DNA of 64,000 bases from Hydractinia symbiolongicarpus (Eukaryota > Cnidaria > Hydrozoa > Anthoathecata > Hydractiniidae), in NCBI RefSeq assembly GCF_029227915.1, contig NC_079887.1:2170001-2234000 (forward strand), written 5' to 3'. The notes below the pieces were generated by a model. It saw nothing but the letters and a program-made list of their open reading frames with translations, did no database searches and had not been told where the DNA came from. Positions 10,956 to 24,600 of this stretch are shown here, piece by piece. Positions within the stretch are counted from its first letter, which is position 1. Every line of letters begins with the position of its first letter. The position numbers and the translations under genes were made by a program.

Positions 10956-13900
10956 CGCCATTTCCCGTAAACCCCGGACTCGGCCCGTATAGTCAAAAGT
11001 ATACAAAGAAATTACCCAGGGAGTAAACTCATTTTTCGAACGATTTTTTAAATTATTATTTCACCACTAAAACCCATGAGACTTATAGTTTTTAAAACTG
11101 TTTTCATTTTTGATGAGACGCTGAATAAAAGAAGTTTAATCGCCGGCAAACGAAAACCCGCCATTTCCCGTAAACCCCGGACTCGGCCCGTATAGTCAAA
11201 TGTATACAAAGAAATTACCCAGGGAGTAAACTCATTTTTCGAACGATTTTTTAAATTATTATTTCACCACTAAAACCCATGAGACTTGTAGTTTTCAAAA
11301 ATGTTTTCATTTTTGATGAGACGCTGAATAAAGGAAGTTTAATCGCCCTCAAACGAAAATCCGCCATTTCCCGTAAACCCCGGACTCGGCCCGTATAGTC
11401 AAAAGTATACAAAGAAAGTACCCAGGGAGTAAACTCATTTTCCGAACGATTTTTTAAATTATTTTTTCACCACTACAACGCATGAGACTTGTAGTTTTCA
11501 AAAATGTTTTCACTTTTGATGAGACGATGAATAAAGGAAGTTTAATCGCCCTCAAACGAAAATCCGCGATTTCCCGTAAATCCCGGACTCGGCCCGTATA
11601 GTCCAAAGTATACAAAGAAAGTACCCAGGGAGTAAACTCATTTCCCGAACGATTTTTTAAATTATTTTTTCACCAGTAAAACGAATGAGACTTGTAGTTT
11701 TCAAAAATGTTTTCAATTTTGATGAGACGCTGAATAAAAGAAGTTTAATCGCCGGCAAACGAAAACCTGCGATTTCCCGTAAATCCCGGACTCGGCCCGT
11801 ATAGTAAAGAAAGTACCCGGGATGTAAACTCATTTCCCGAACGATTTTTTAAATTATTATTTCACTACTAAAACCCATGAGACTTATAGTTTTTAAAAAT
11901 GTTTTCATTTTTGATGAGACGCTGAATAAAAGAAGTTTAATCGCCGGCAAACGAAAACCCGCCATTTCCCGTAAACCCCGGACTCGGCCCGTATAGTCAA
12001 ATGTATACAAAGAAATTACCCAGGGAGTAAACTCATTTTTCGAACGATTTTTTAAATTATTATTTCACCACTAAAACCCATGAGACTTATAGTTTTTAAA
12101 ACTGTTTTCATTTTTGATGAGACGCTGAATAAAAGAAGTTTAATCGCCGGCAAACGAAAACCCGCCATTTCCCGTAAACCCCGGACTCGGCCCGTATAGT
12201 CAAATGTATACAAAGAAATTACCCAGGGAGTAAACTCATTTTCCGAACGAATATTTAAATTATTTTCTCACCACTACAACGCATGAGACTTGTAGTTTTT
12301 AAAAATGTTTTCATTTTTTGATGAGACGCTGAATAAAAGAGGTTTAATCGCCGGCAAACGAAAACCTGCCATTTCCCGTAAACCCCGGACTCGGCCCGTA
12401 TAGTCAAAAGTATACAAAGAAATTACCCAGGGAGTAAACTCATTTTCCGAACGATTTTTTAAATTATTATTTCACCACTAAAACCCATGAGACTTATAGT
12501 TTTTAAAAATGTTTTCATTTTTGATGAGGCGCTGAATAAAAGAAGTTTAATCGCCGGCAAACGAAAACCCGCCATTTCCCGTAAACCCCGGACTCGGCCC
12601 GTATAGTCAAAAGTATACAAAGAAAGTACCCAGGGAGTAAACTCATTTTCCGAACGATTTTTTAAATTATTATTTCACCACTAAAACCCATGAGACTTAT
12701 AGTTTTTAAAAATGTTTTCATTTTTGATGAGCCGCTGAATAAAAGAAGTTTAATCGCCGGCAAACTAAAACCCGCCATTTCCTGTAAACCCCGGACTCGG
12801 CCCGTATAGTCAAAAGTATACAAAGAAAATACCCAGGGAGTAAACTCTTTTTCCGAACGAATTTTTAAATCATTTTCTCACCACTACAACGCATGAGACT
12901 TGTAGTTTTTAAAAATGTTTTCATTTTTTGATGAGACGCTGAATAAAAGAAGTTTAATCGCCGGCAAACGAAAACCTGCGATTTCCCGTAAATCCCGGAC
13001 TCGGCCCGTATAGTAAAGAACGTACCCGGGATGTAAACTCATTTCCCGAACGATTTCTTAAATTATTATTTCACTACTAAAACCCATGAGACTTATAGTT
13101 TTTAAAAATGTTTTCATTTTTGATGAGACGCTGAATAAAAGAAGTTTAATCGCCGTCAAACGAAAACCCGCCATTTCCCGTAAACCCCGGACTCGGCCCG
13201 TATAGTCAAAAGTATACAAAGAAATTACCCAGGGAGTAAACTCATTTTCCGAACGATTTTTTAAATTATTATTTCACCACTAAAACCCATGACACTTATA
13301 GTTTTTAAAACTGTTTTCATTTTTGATGAGACGCTGAATAAAAGAAGTTTAGTCGCCGGCAAACGAAAACCCGCCATTTCTCGTAAACCCCGGACTCGGC
13401 CCGTATAGTCAAAAGTATACAAAGAAATTACCCAGGGAGTAAACTCATTTTCCGAACGAATTTTTAAATTATTTTCTCACCACTACAACGCATGAGACTT
13501 GTAGTTTTTAAAAATGTTTTCATTTTTTGATGAGACGCTGAATAAAAGAAGTTTAATCGCCGGCAAACGAAAACCTGCCATTTCCCGTAAACCCTGGACT
13601 CGGCCCGTATAGTCAAAAGTATACAAGGAAATTACCCAGGGAGTAAACTCATTTTCCGAACGATTTTTTAAATTATTATTTCACCACTAAAACCCATGAG
13701 ACTTATAGTTTTTAAAAATGTTTTCATTTTTGATGAGGCACTGAATAAAAGAAGTTTAATCGCCGGCAAACGAAAACCCGCCATTTCCTGTAAACCCCGG
13801 ACTCGGCCCGTATAGTCAAAAGTATACAAAGAAAATACCCAGGGAGTAAACTCATTTTCCGAACAAATTTTTAAATCATTTTCTCACCACTACAACGCAT

Positions 13901-14170
13901 GAGACTTGTAGTTTTTAAAAATGTTTTCATTTTTTGATGAGACGCTGAATAAAAGAAGTTTAATCGCCGGCAAACGAAAACCCGCCATTTCCCGTAAACC
14001 CCGGACTCGGCCCGTATAGTCAAAAGTATACAAAGAAAGTACCCAGGGAGTAAACTCATTTTCCGAACGATTTTTTAAATTATTTTTTCACCACTACAAC
14101 GCGTGAGACTTGTAGTTTTCAAAAATGTTTTCATTTTTGATGAGACGCTGAATAAAGGAAGTTTAATCGC
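10956..14170 (+). repeat. ~3.2-kb HOR, copy 2 (three monomers fewer)
   Basis: Starts are 11076, 11279, 11482, 11685, 11877, 12080, 12283, 12487, 12690, 12893, 13086, 13289, 13492, 13696, 13899 and 14103. The order of variants follows the 7.1-10.9 kb block but lacks 609 bp. Shared private variants include the GATGAGACGATG unit (11482), the GAGCCGCTG unit (12690), ATGACACTT (13289), GAGGCACTG (13696) and GCGTGAGAC (14103). Confidence 0.88.
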
Positions 14171-16584
14171 CCTCAAACGAAAATCCGCGATTTTCCGTAA
14201 ATCCCGGACTCGGCCCGTATAGTCCAAAGTATACAAAGAAAGTACCCAGGGAGTAAACTCATTTCCCGAACGATTTTTTAAATTATTTTTTCACCACTAA
14301 AACGAATGAGACTTGTAGTTTTCAAAAATGTTTTCAATTTTGGTGAGACGCTGAATAAAAGAAGTTTAATCGCCGGCAAACAAAAACCTGCGATTTCCCG
14401 TAAATCCTGGACTCGGCCCGTATAGTAAAGAAAGTACCCGGGATGTAAACTCATTTCCCGAACGATTTTTTAAATTATTATTTCACTACTAAAACCCATG
14501 AGACTTATAGTTTTTAAAAATGTTTTCATTTTTGATGAGACGCTGAATAAAAGAAGTTTAATCGCCGGCAAACGAAAACCCGCTATTTCCCGTAAACCCC
14601 GGACTCGGCCCGTATAGTCAAAAGTATACAAAGAAATTACCCAGGGAGTAAACTCATTTTCCGAACGATTTTTGAATTATTATTTCACCACTAAAACCCA
14701 TGAGACTTATAGTTTTTAAAAATGTTTTCATTTTTGATGATCATTTTACGAACGATTTTTAAATTATTTTTTCACCACTACAACGCATGAGACTTGTAGT
14801 TTTCAAAAATGTTTTCACTTTTGATGAGACGCTGAATAAAGGAAGTTTAATCGCCCTCAAACGAAAATCCGCGATTTCCCGTAAATCCCGGACTCGGCCC
14901 GTATAGTTCAAAGTATACAAAGAAAGTACCCAGGGAGTAAACTCATTTCCCGAACGATTTTTTAAATTATTTTTTCACCACTAAAACGAATGAGACTTGT
15001 AGTTTTCAAAAATGTTTTCAATTTTGATGAGACGCTGAATAAAAGAAGTTTAATCGCCGGCAAACGATAACCTGCGATTTCCCGTAAATCCCGGACTCGG
15101 CCCATATAGTAAAGAAAGTACCCGGGATGTAAACTCATTTCCCGAACGATTTTTTAAATTATTATTTCACTACTAAAACCCATGAGACTTATAGTTTTTA
15201 AAAATGTTTTCATTTTTGATGAGACGCTGAATAAAAGAAGTTTAATCGCCGGCAAACGAAAACCCAACATTTCCCGTAAACCCCGGACTCGGCCCGTATA
15301 GTCAAAAGTATACAAAGAAATTATCCAGGGAGTAAACTCATTTTCCGAACGATTTTTTAAATTATTATTTCACCACTAAAACCCATGAGACTTATAGTTT
15401 TTAAAAATGTTTTCATTTTTGATGAGACGCTGAATAAAAGAAGTTTAATCGCCGGCAAACGAAAACCCGCCATTTCCCGTAAACCCCGGACTCGGCCCGT
15501 ATAGTCAAAAGTATACAAAGAAATTACCCAGGGAGTAAACTCATTTTCCGAACGAATTTTTAAATTATTTTCTCACCACTACAACGCATGAGACTTGTAG
15601 TTTTTAAAAATGTTTTCATTTTTTGATGAGACGCTGAATAAAATAAGTTTAATCGCCGGCAAACGAAAACCCGCCATTTCCCGTAAACCCCGGACTCGGC
15701 CCGTATAGTCAAAAGTATACAAAGAAAGTACCCAGGGAGTAAACTCATTTTCCGAACGAATTTTTAAATTATTTTCTCACCACTACAACGCATGAGACTT
15801 GTAGTTTTTAAAAATGTTTTCATTTTTTGATGAGACGCTGAATAAAATAAGTTTAATCGCCGGCAAACGAAAACCCGCCATTTCCCGTAAACCCCGGACT
15901 CGGCCCGTATAGTCAAAAGTATACAAAGAAATTACCCAGGGAGTAAACTCATTTTCCGAACGATTTTTTAAATTATTATTTCACCACTAAAACCCATGAG
16001 ACATATAGTTTTTAAAAATGTTTTCATTTTTGATGAGGCGCTGAATAAAAGAAGTTTAATCGCCGGCAAACGAAAACCCGCCATTTCCCGTAAACCCCGG
16101 ACTCGGCCCATATAGTCAAAAGTATACAAAGAAATTACCGAGGGAGTAAACTCATTTTCCGAACGAATTTTTAAATTATTTTCTCACCACTACAACGCAT
16201 GAGACTTGTAGTTTTTAAAAATGTTTTCAATTTTTGATGAGACGCTGAATAAAAGAAGTTTAATCGCCGGCAAACGAAAACCCGCCATTTCCCGTAAACC
16301 CCGGACTCGGCCCATATAGTCAAAAGTATACAAAGAAAGTACCCAGGGAGTAAACTCATTTTCCGAACGATTTTTTAAATTATTTTTTCACCACTACAAC
16401 GCATGAGATTTGTAGTTTTCAAAAATGTTTTCATTTTTGATGAGACGCTGAATAAAGGAAGTTTAATCGCCCTCAAACGAAAATCCGCGATTTTACGTAA
16501 ATCCCGGACTCGGCCCGTATAGTCCAAAGTATACAAAGAAAGTACCCAGGGAGTAAACTCATTTCCCGAACGATTTTTTAAATT
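12670..16584 (+). repeat. 3,916-bp HOR, copy 1
   Basis: Every monomer start from 12690 to 15588 recurs exactly 3,916 bp downstream, including the 87-bp truncated unit. By eye I saw only scattered differences, for example at about 13381, 13594, 15067 and 18250. The copy ends inside the tail of the unit at 16403, where ATTTTTTCACC switches to TTATTTCACC and the GAGCCGCTG unit begins again at 16606. It overlaps the end of the preceding ~3.2-kb copy, because the two duplications were superimposed. Confidence 0.92.
14700..14786 (+). repeat. 87-bp truncated monomer, copy 1
   Basis: This is a unit reduced to its first ~41 and last ~46 bases. The sequence jumps from GATGA (monomer position ~41) straight to TCATTTTACGAACG (from ~157), removing roughly 115 bases. 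The junction creates TGATCA, and I see no obvious overlap between the two break ends. The preceding unit (14498) is 202 bp, with a T lost in its tail. The same junction occurs at 18616 and 21120. Confidence 0.95.
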
Positions 16585-18615
16585 ATTATTTCACCACTAA
16601 AACCCATGCGACTTATAGTTTTTAAAAATGTTATCATTTTTGATGAGCCGCTGAATAAAAGAAGTTTAATCGCCGGCAAACGAAAACCCGCCATTTCCTG
16701 TAAACCCCGGACTCGGCCCGTATAGTCAAAAGTATACAAAGAAAATACCCAGGGAGTAAACTCTTTTTCCGAACGAATTTTTAAATCATTTTCTCACCAC
16801 TACAACGCATGAGACTTGTAGTTTTTAAAAATGTTTTCATTTTTTGATGAGACGCTGAATAAAAGAAGTTTAATCGCCGGCAAACGAAAACCTGCGATTT
16901 CCCGTAAATCCCGGACTCGGCCCGTATAGTAAAGAACGTACCCGGGATGTAAACTCATTTCCCGAACGATTTCTTAAATTATTATTTCACTACTAAAACC
17001 CATGAGACTTATAGTTTTTAAAAATGTTTTCATTTTTGATGAGACGCTGAATAAAAGAAGTTTAATCGCCGTCAAACGAAAACCCGCCATTTCCCGTAAA
17101 CCCCGGACTCGGCCCGTATAGTCAAAAGTATACAAAGAAATTACCCAGGGAGTAAACTCATTTTCCGAACGATTTTTTAAATTATTATTTCACCACTAAA
17201 ACCCATGACACTTATAGTTTTTAAAACTGTTTTCATTTTTGATGAGACGCTGAATAAAAGAAGTTTAGTCGCCGGCAAACGAAAACCCGCCATTTCCCGT
17301 AAACCCCGGACTCGGCCCGTATAGTCAAAAGTATACAAAGAAATTACCCAGGGAGTAAACTCATTTTCCGAACGAATTTTTAAATTATTTTCTCACCACT
17401 ACAACGCATGAGACTTGTAGTTTTTAAAAATGTTTTCATTTTTTGATGAGACGCTGAATAAAAGAAGTTTAATCGCCGGCAAACGAAAACCTGCCATTTC
17501 CCGTAAACCCCGGACTCGGCCCGTATAGTCAAAAGTATACAAGGAAATTACCCAGGGAGTAAACTCATTTTCCGAACGATTTTTTAAATTATTATTTCAC
17601 CACTAAAACCCATGAGACTTATAGTTTTTAAAAATGTTTTCATTTTTGATGAGGCACTGAATAAAAGAAGTTTAATCGCCGGCAAACGAAAACCCGCCAT
17701 TTCCTGTAAACCCCGGACTCGGCCCGTATAGTCAAAAGTATACAAAGAAAATACCCAGGGAGTAAACTCATTTTCCGAACAAATTTTTAAATCATTTTCT
17801 CACCACTACAACGCATGAGACTTGTAGTTTTTAAAAATGTTTTCATTTTTTGATGAGACGCTGAATAAAAGAAGTTTAATCGCCGGCAAACGAAAACCCG
17901 CCATTTCCCGTAAACCCCGGACTCGGCCCGTATAGTCAAAAGTATACAAAGAAAGTACCCAGGGAGTAAACTCATTTTCCGAACGATTTTTTAAATTATT
18001 TTTTCACCACTACAACGCGTGAGACTTGTAGTTTTCAAAAATGTTTTCATTTTTGATGAGACGCTGAATAAAGGAAGTTTAATCGCCCTCAAACGAAAAT
18101 CCGCGATTTTCCGTAAATCCCGGACTCGGCCCGTATAGTCCAAAGTATACAAAGAAAGTACCCAGGGAGTAAACTCATTTCCCGAACGATTTTTTAAATT
18201 ATTTTTTCACCACTAAAACGAATGAGACTTGTAGTTTTCAAAAATGTTTTTAATTTTGGTGAGACGCTGAATAAAAGAAGTTTAATCGCCGGCAAACAAA
18301 AACCTGCGATTTCCCGTAAATCCTGGACTCGGCCCGTATAGTAAAGAAAGTACCCGGGATGTAAACTCATTTCCCGAACGATTTTTTAAATTATTATTTC
18401 ACTACTAAAACCCATGAGACTTATAGTTTTTAAAAATGTTTTCATTTTTGATGAGACGCTGAATAAAAGAAGTTTAATCGCCGGCAAACGAAAACCCGCT
18501 ATTTCCCGTAAACCCCGGACTCGGCCCGTATAGTCAAAAGTATACAAAGAAATTACCCAGGGAGTAAACTCATTTTCCGAACGATTTTTGAATTATTATT
18601 TCACCACTAAAACCC

Positions 18616-18702
18616 ATGAGACTTATAGTTTTTAAAAATGTTTTCATTTTTGATGATCATTTTACGAACGATTTTTAAATTATTTTTTCACCACTACAAC
18701 GC
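18616..18702 (+). repeat. 87-bp truncated monomer, copy 2
   Basis: It has the same GATGA/TCATTTTACG junction as at 14700, exactly 3,916 bp downstream, and both share the five-T tail. It was carried along by the 3,916-bp duplication and did not arise independently. Confidence 0.95.
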
Positions 18703-19503
18703 ATGAGACTTGTAGTTTTCAAAAATGTTTTCACTTTTGATGAGACGCTGAATAAAGGAAGTTTAATCGCCCTCAAACGAAAATCCGCGATTTCCCGTAA
18801 ATCCCGGACTCGGCCCGTATAGTTCAAAGTATACAAAGAAAGTACCCAGGGAGTAAACTCATTTCCCGAACGATTTTTTAAATTATTTTTTCACCACTAA
18901 AACGAATGAGACTTGTAGTTTTCAAAAATGTTTTCAATTTTGATGAGACGCTGAATAAAAGAAGTTTAATCGCCGGCAAACGAAAACCTGCGATTTCCCG
19001 TAAATCCCGGACTCGGCCCATATAGTAAAGAAAGTACCCGGGATGTAAACTCATTTCCCGAACGATTTTTTAAATTATTATTTCACTACTAAAACCCATG
19101 AGACTTATAGTTTTTAAAAATGTTTTCATTTTTGATGAGACGCTGAATAAAAGAAGTTTAATCGCCGGCAAACGAAAACCCAACATTTCCCGTAAACCCC
19201 GGACTCGGCCCGTATAGTCAAAAGTATACAAAGAAATTATCCAGGGAGTAAACTCATTTTCCGAACGATTTTTTAAATTATTATTTCACCACTAAAACCC
19301 ATGAGACTTATAGTTTTTAAAAATGTTTTCATTTTTGATGAGACGCTGAATAAAAGAAGTTTAATCGCCGGCAAACGAAAACCCGCCATTTCCCGTAAAC
19401 CCCGGACTCGGCCCGTATAGTCAAAAGTATACAAAGAAATTACCCAGGGAGTAAACTCATTTTCCGAACGAATTTTTAAATTATTTTCTCACCACTACAA
19501 CGC

Positions 19504-20317
19504 ATGAGACTTGTAGTTTTTAAAAATGTTTTCATTTTTTGATGAGACGCTGAATAAAATAAGTTTAATCGCCGGCAAACGAAAACCCGCCATTTCCCGT
19601 AAACCCCGGACTCGGCCCGTATAGTCAAAAGTATACAAAGAAATTACCCAGGGAGTAAACTCATTTTCCGAACGATTTTTTAAATTATTATTTCACCACT
19701 AAAACCCATGAGACATATAGTTTTTAAAAATGTTTTCATTTTTGATGAGGCGCTGAATAAAAGAAGTTTAATCGCCGGCAAACGAAAACCCGCCATTTCC
19801 CGTAAACCCCGGACTCGGCCCATATAGTCAAAAGTATACAAAGAAAGTACCCAGGGAGTAAACTCATTTTCCGAACGAATTTTTAAATTATTTTCTCACC
19901 ACTACAACGCATGAGACTTGTAGTTTTTAAAAATGTTTTCATTTTTTGATGAGACGCTGAATAAAATAAGTTTAATCGCCGGCAAACGAAAACCCGCCAT
20001 TTCCCGTAAACCCCGGACTCGGCCCGTATAGTCAAAAGTATACAAAGAAATTACCCAGGGAGTAAACTCATTTTCCGAACGATTTTTTAAATTATTATTT
20101 CACCACTAAAACCCATGAGACATATAGTTTTTAAAAATGTTTTCATTTTTGATGAGGCGCTGAATAAAAGAAGTTTAATCGCCGGCAAACGAAAACCCGC
20201 CATTTCCCGTAAACCCCGGACTCGGCCCATATAGTCAAAAGTATACAAAGAAATTACCCAGGGAGTAAACTCATTTTCCGAACGAATTTTTAAATTATTT
20301 TCTCACCACTACAACGC
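19504..20317 (+). repeat. 407-bp dimer in tandem
   Basis: Two successive dimers start at 19504 and 19911. Each consists of a GAATAAAATAAG unit (204 and 204 bp) followed by an ATGAGACATAT / GAGGCGC unit (203 bp each). The second units differ at GAAAGTACCC against GAAATTACCC. The corresponding part of the previous HOR copy (15588-16198) has the pattern AATAAG, AATAAG, ATGAGACAT. Confidence 0.88.
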
Positions 20318-20700
20318 ATGAGACTTGTAGTTTTTAAAAATGTTTTCAATTTTTGATGAGACGCTGAATAAAAGAAGTTTAATCGCCGGCAAACGAAAAC
20401 CCGCCATTTCCCGTAAACCCCGGACTCGGCCCATATAGTCAAAAGTATACAAAGAAAGTACCCAGGGAGTAAACTCATTTTCCGAACGATTTTTTAAATT
20501 ATTTTTTCACCACTACAACGCATGAGATTTGTAGTTTTCAAAAATGTTTTCATTTTTGATGAGACGCTGAATAAAGGAAGTTTAATCGCCCTCAAACGAA
20601 AATCCGCGATTTTACGTAAATCCCGGACTCGGCCCGTATAGTCCAAAGTATACAAAGAAAGTACCCAGGGAGTAAACTCATTTCCCGAACGATTTTTTAA

Positions 20701-21602
20701 ATTATTTTTTCACCACTAAAACGAATGAGACTTGTAGTTTTCAAAAATGTTTTCAATTTTGATGAGACGCTGAATAAAAGAAGTTTAATCGCCGGCAAAC
20801 GAAAACCTGCGATTTCCCGTAAATCCTGGACTCGGCCCGTATAGTAAAGAAAGTACCCGGGATGTAAACTCATTTCCCGAACGATTTTTTAAATTATTAT
20901 TTCACTACTAAAACCCATGAGACTTATAGTTTTTAAAAATGTTTTCATTTTTGATGAGACGCTGAATAAAAGAAGTTTAATCGTCGGCAAACGAAAACCC
21001 GCCATTTCCCGTAAACCCCGGACTCGGCCCGTATAGTCCAAAGTATACAAAGAAATTACCCAGGGAGTAAACTCATTTTCCGAACGATTTTTTAAATTAT
21101 TATTTCACCACTAAAACCCATGAGACTTATAGTTTTTAAAAATGTTTTCATTTTTGATGATCATTTTACGAACGATTTTTTAAATTATTTTTTCACCACT
21201 ACAACGCATGAGACTTGTAGTTTTCAAAAATGTTTTCACTTTTGATGAGACGCTGAATAAAGGAAGTTTAATCGCCCTCAAACGAAAATCCGCGATTTCC
21301 CGTAAATCCCGGACTCGGCCCGTATAGTCCAAAGTATACAAAGAAAGTACCCAGGGAGTAAACTCATTTCCCGAACGATTTTTTAAATTATTTTTTCACC
21401 ACTAAAACGAATGAGACTTGTAGTTTTCAAAAATGTTTTCAATTTTGATGAGACGCTGAATAAAAGAAGTTTAATCGCCGGCAAACGAAAACCTGCGATT
21501 TCCCGTAAATCCCGGACTCGGCCCGTATAGTAAAGAAAGTACCCGGGATGTAAACTCATTTCCCGAACGATTTTTTAAATTATTATTTCACTACTAAAAC
21601 CC
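20701..21602 (+). repeat. Monomers linking the 3,916-bp and 1,616-bp blocks
   Basis: Starts are 20725, 20917, 21120 (truncated), 21208 and 21411. Units from 20115 to 20917 reappear 2,099 bp downstream (22214 to 23016), including the TCCTGGACTC variant. Units after the truncated one match those after 18703. This is a join between two older arrangements. Confidence 0.85.
21120..21207 (+). repeat. 88-bp truncated monomer, copy 3
   Basis: It has the same junction as at 14700 and 18616 but six Ts in the tail, so it is one base longer. The following units (21208, 21411) match those after 18703. The preceding units (20725, 20917) differ more, so this copy came with a separate duplication event at an offset of about 2,504 bp. 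Confidence 0.95.
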
Positions 21603-24600
21603 ATGAGACTTATAGTTTTTAAAAATGTTTTCATTTTTGATAAGACGCTGAATAAAAGAAGTTTAATCGCCGGCAAACGAAAACCCGCCATTTCCCGTAA
21701 ACCCCGGACTCGGCCCGTATAGTCAAAAGTATACAAAGAAATTACCCAGGGAGTAAACTCATTTTCCGAACGAATTTTTAAATTATTTTCTCACCACTAC
21801 AAGGCATGAGACTTGTAGTTTTTAAAAATGTTTTCATTTTTTGATGAGACGCTGAATAAAAGAAGTTTAATCGCCGGCAAACGAAAACCCGCCATTTCCC
21901 GTAAACCCCGGACTCGGCCCGTATAGTCAAAAGTATACAAAGAAATTACCCAGGGAGTAAACTCATTTTCCGAACGAATTTTTAAATTATTTTCTCACCA
22001 CTACAAGGCATGAGACTTGTAGTTTTTAAAAATGTTTTCATTTTTTGATGAGACGCTGAATAAAAGAAGTTTAATCGCCGGCAAACGAAAACCCGCCATT
22101 TCCCGTAAACCCCGGACTCGGCCCGTATAGTCAAAAGTATACAAAGAAATTACCCAGGGAGTAAACTCATTTTCCGAACGATTTTTTAAATTATTATTTC
22201 ACCACTAAAACCCATGAGACATATAGTTTTTAAAAATGTTTTCATTTTTGATGAGGCGCTGAATAAAAGAAGTTTAATCGCCGGCAAACGAAAACCCGCC
22301 ATTTCCTGTAAACCCCGGACTCGGCCCGTATAGTCAAAAGTATACAAAGAAAATACCCAGGGAGTAAACTCATTTTCCGAACGAATTTTTAAATTATTTT
22401 CTCACCACTACAACGCATGAGACCTGTAGTTTTTAAAAATGTTTTCAATTTTTGATGAGACGCTGAATAAAAGAAGTTTAATCGCCGGCAAACGAAAACC
22501 CGCCATTTCCCGTAAACCCCGGACTCGGCCCATATAGTCAAAAGTATACAAAGAAAGTACCCAGGGAGTAAACTCATTTTCCGAACGATTTTTTAAATTA
22601 TTTTTTCACCACTACAACGCATGAGACTTGTAGTTTTCAAAAATGTTTTCATTTTTGATGAAACGCTGAATAAAGGAAGTTTAATCGCCCTCTAACGAAA
22701 ATCCGCGATTTTTCGTAAATCCCGGACTCGGCCCGTATAGTCCAAAGTATACAAAGAAAGTACCCAGGGAGTAAACTCATTTCCCGAACGATTTTTTAAA
22801 TTATTTTTTCACCACTAAAACGAATGAGACTTGTAGTTTTCAAAAATGTTTTCAATTTTGATGAGACGCAGAATAAAAGAAGTTTAATCGCCGGCAAACG
22901 AAAACCTGCGATTTCCCGTAAATCCTGGACTCGGCCCGTATAGTAAAGAAAGTACCCGGGATGTAAACTCATTTCCCGAACGATTTTTTAAATTATTATT
23001 TCACTACTAAAACCCATGAGACTTATAGTTTTTAAAAATGTTTTCATTTTTGATGAGACGCTGAATAAAAGAAGTTTAATCGCCGGCAAACGAAAACCCG
23101 CCATTTCCCGTAAACCCCGGACTCGGCCCGTATAGTCCAAAGTATACAAAGAAATTACCCAGGGAGTAAACTCATTTTCCGAACGATTTTTTAAATTATT
23201 ATTTCACCACTAAAACCCATGAGACTTATAGTTTTTAAAAATGTTTTCATTTTTGATAAGACGCTGAATAAAAGAAGTTTAATCGCCGGCAAACGAAAAC
23301 CCGCCATTTCCCGTAAACCCCGGACTCGGCCCGTATAGTCAAAAGTATACAAAGAAATTACCCAGGGAGTAAACTCATTTTCCGAACGAATTTTTAAATT
23401 ATTTTCTCACCACTACAAGGCATGAGACTTGTAGTTTTTAAAAATGTTTTCATTTTTTGATGAGACGCTGAATAAAAGAAGTTTAATCGCCGGCAAACGA
23501 AAACCCGCCATTTCCCGTAAACCCCGGACTCGGCCCGTATAGTCAAAAGTATACAAAGAAATTACCCAGGGAGTAAACTCATTTTCCGAACGAATTTTTA
23601 AATTATTTTCTCACCACTACAAGGCATGAGACTTGTAGTTTTTAAAAATGTTTTCATTTTTTGATGAGACGCTGAATAAAAGAAGTTTAATCGCCGGCAA
23701 ACGAAAACCCGCCATTTCCCGTAAACCCCGGACTCGGCCCGTATAGTCAAAAGTATACAAAGAAATTACCCAGGGAGTAAACTCATTTTCCGAACGATTT
23801 TTTAAATTATTATTTCACCACTAAAACCCATGAGACATATAGTTTTTAAAAATGTTTTCATTTTTGATGAGGCGCTGAATAAAAGAAGTTTAATCGCCGG
23901 CAAACGAAAACCCGCCATTTCCTGTAAACCCCGGACTCGGCCCGTATAGTCAAAAGTATACAAAGAAAATACCCAGGGAGTAAACTCATTTTCCGAACGA
24001 ATTTTTAAATTATTTTCTCACCACTACAACGCATGAGACCTGTAGTTTTTAAAAATGTTTTCAATTTTTGATGAGACGCTGAATAAAAGAAGTTTAATCG
24101 CCGGCAAACGAAAACCCGCCATTTCCCGTAAACCCCGGACTCGGCCCATATAGTCAAAAGTATACAAAGAAAGTACCCAGGGAGTAAACTCATTTTCCGA
24201 ACGATTTTTTAAATTATTTTTTCACCACTACAACGCATGAGACTTGTAGTTTTCAAAAATGTTTTCATTTTTGATGAAACGCTGAATAAAGGAAGTTTAA
24301 TCGCCCTCTAACGAAAATCCGCGATTTTTCGTAAATCCCGGACTCGGCCCGTATAGTCCAAAGTATACAAAGAAAGTACCCAGGGAGTAAACTCATTTCC
24401 CGAACGATTTTTTAAATTATTTTTTCACCACTAAAACGAATGAGACTTGTAGTTTTCAAAAATGTTTTCAATTTTGATGAGACGCAGAATAAAAGAAGTT
24501 TAATCGCCGGCAAACGAAAACCTGCGATTTCCCGTAAATCCTGGACTCGGCCCGTATAGTAAAGAAAGTACCCGGGATGTAAACTCATTTCCCAAACGAT

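Larger units (their letters stand above)
16585..20700 (+). repeat. 3,916-bp HOR, copy 2 (203 bp longer at its end)
   Basis: Starts at 16606, 16809, 17002 and on to 19504 are copy 1 plus 3,916. After 19504 this copy has two dimers (19504-19910 and 19911-20317, 407 bp each). Copy 1 has a different set of three units (15588, 15792, 15996) before 16199, so the interval to the ATGAGATTT unit is 1,018 bp here against 815 bp in copy 1. The ATGAGATTT units are at 16403 and 20522. Confidence 0.92.

Noticed and set aside
14700-14786. Short unit with the TGATCA palindrome as a possible protein site or recombination site.
   Set aside because: The palindrome is made by the deletion junction itself, and the three copies are explained by duplication. 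There is no sign of independent use.
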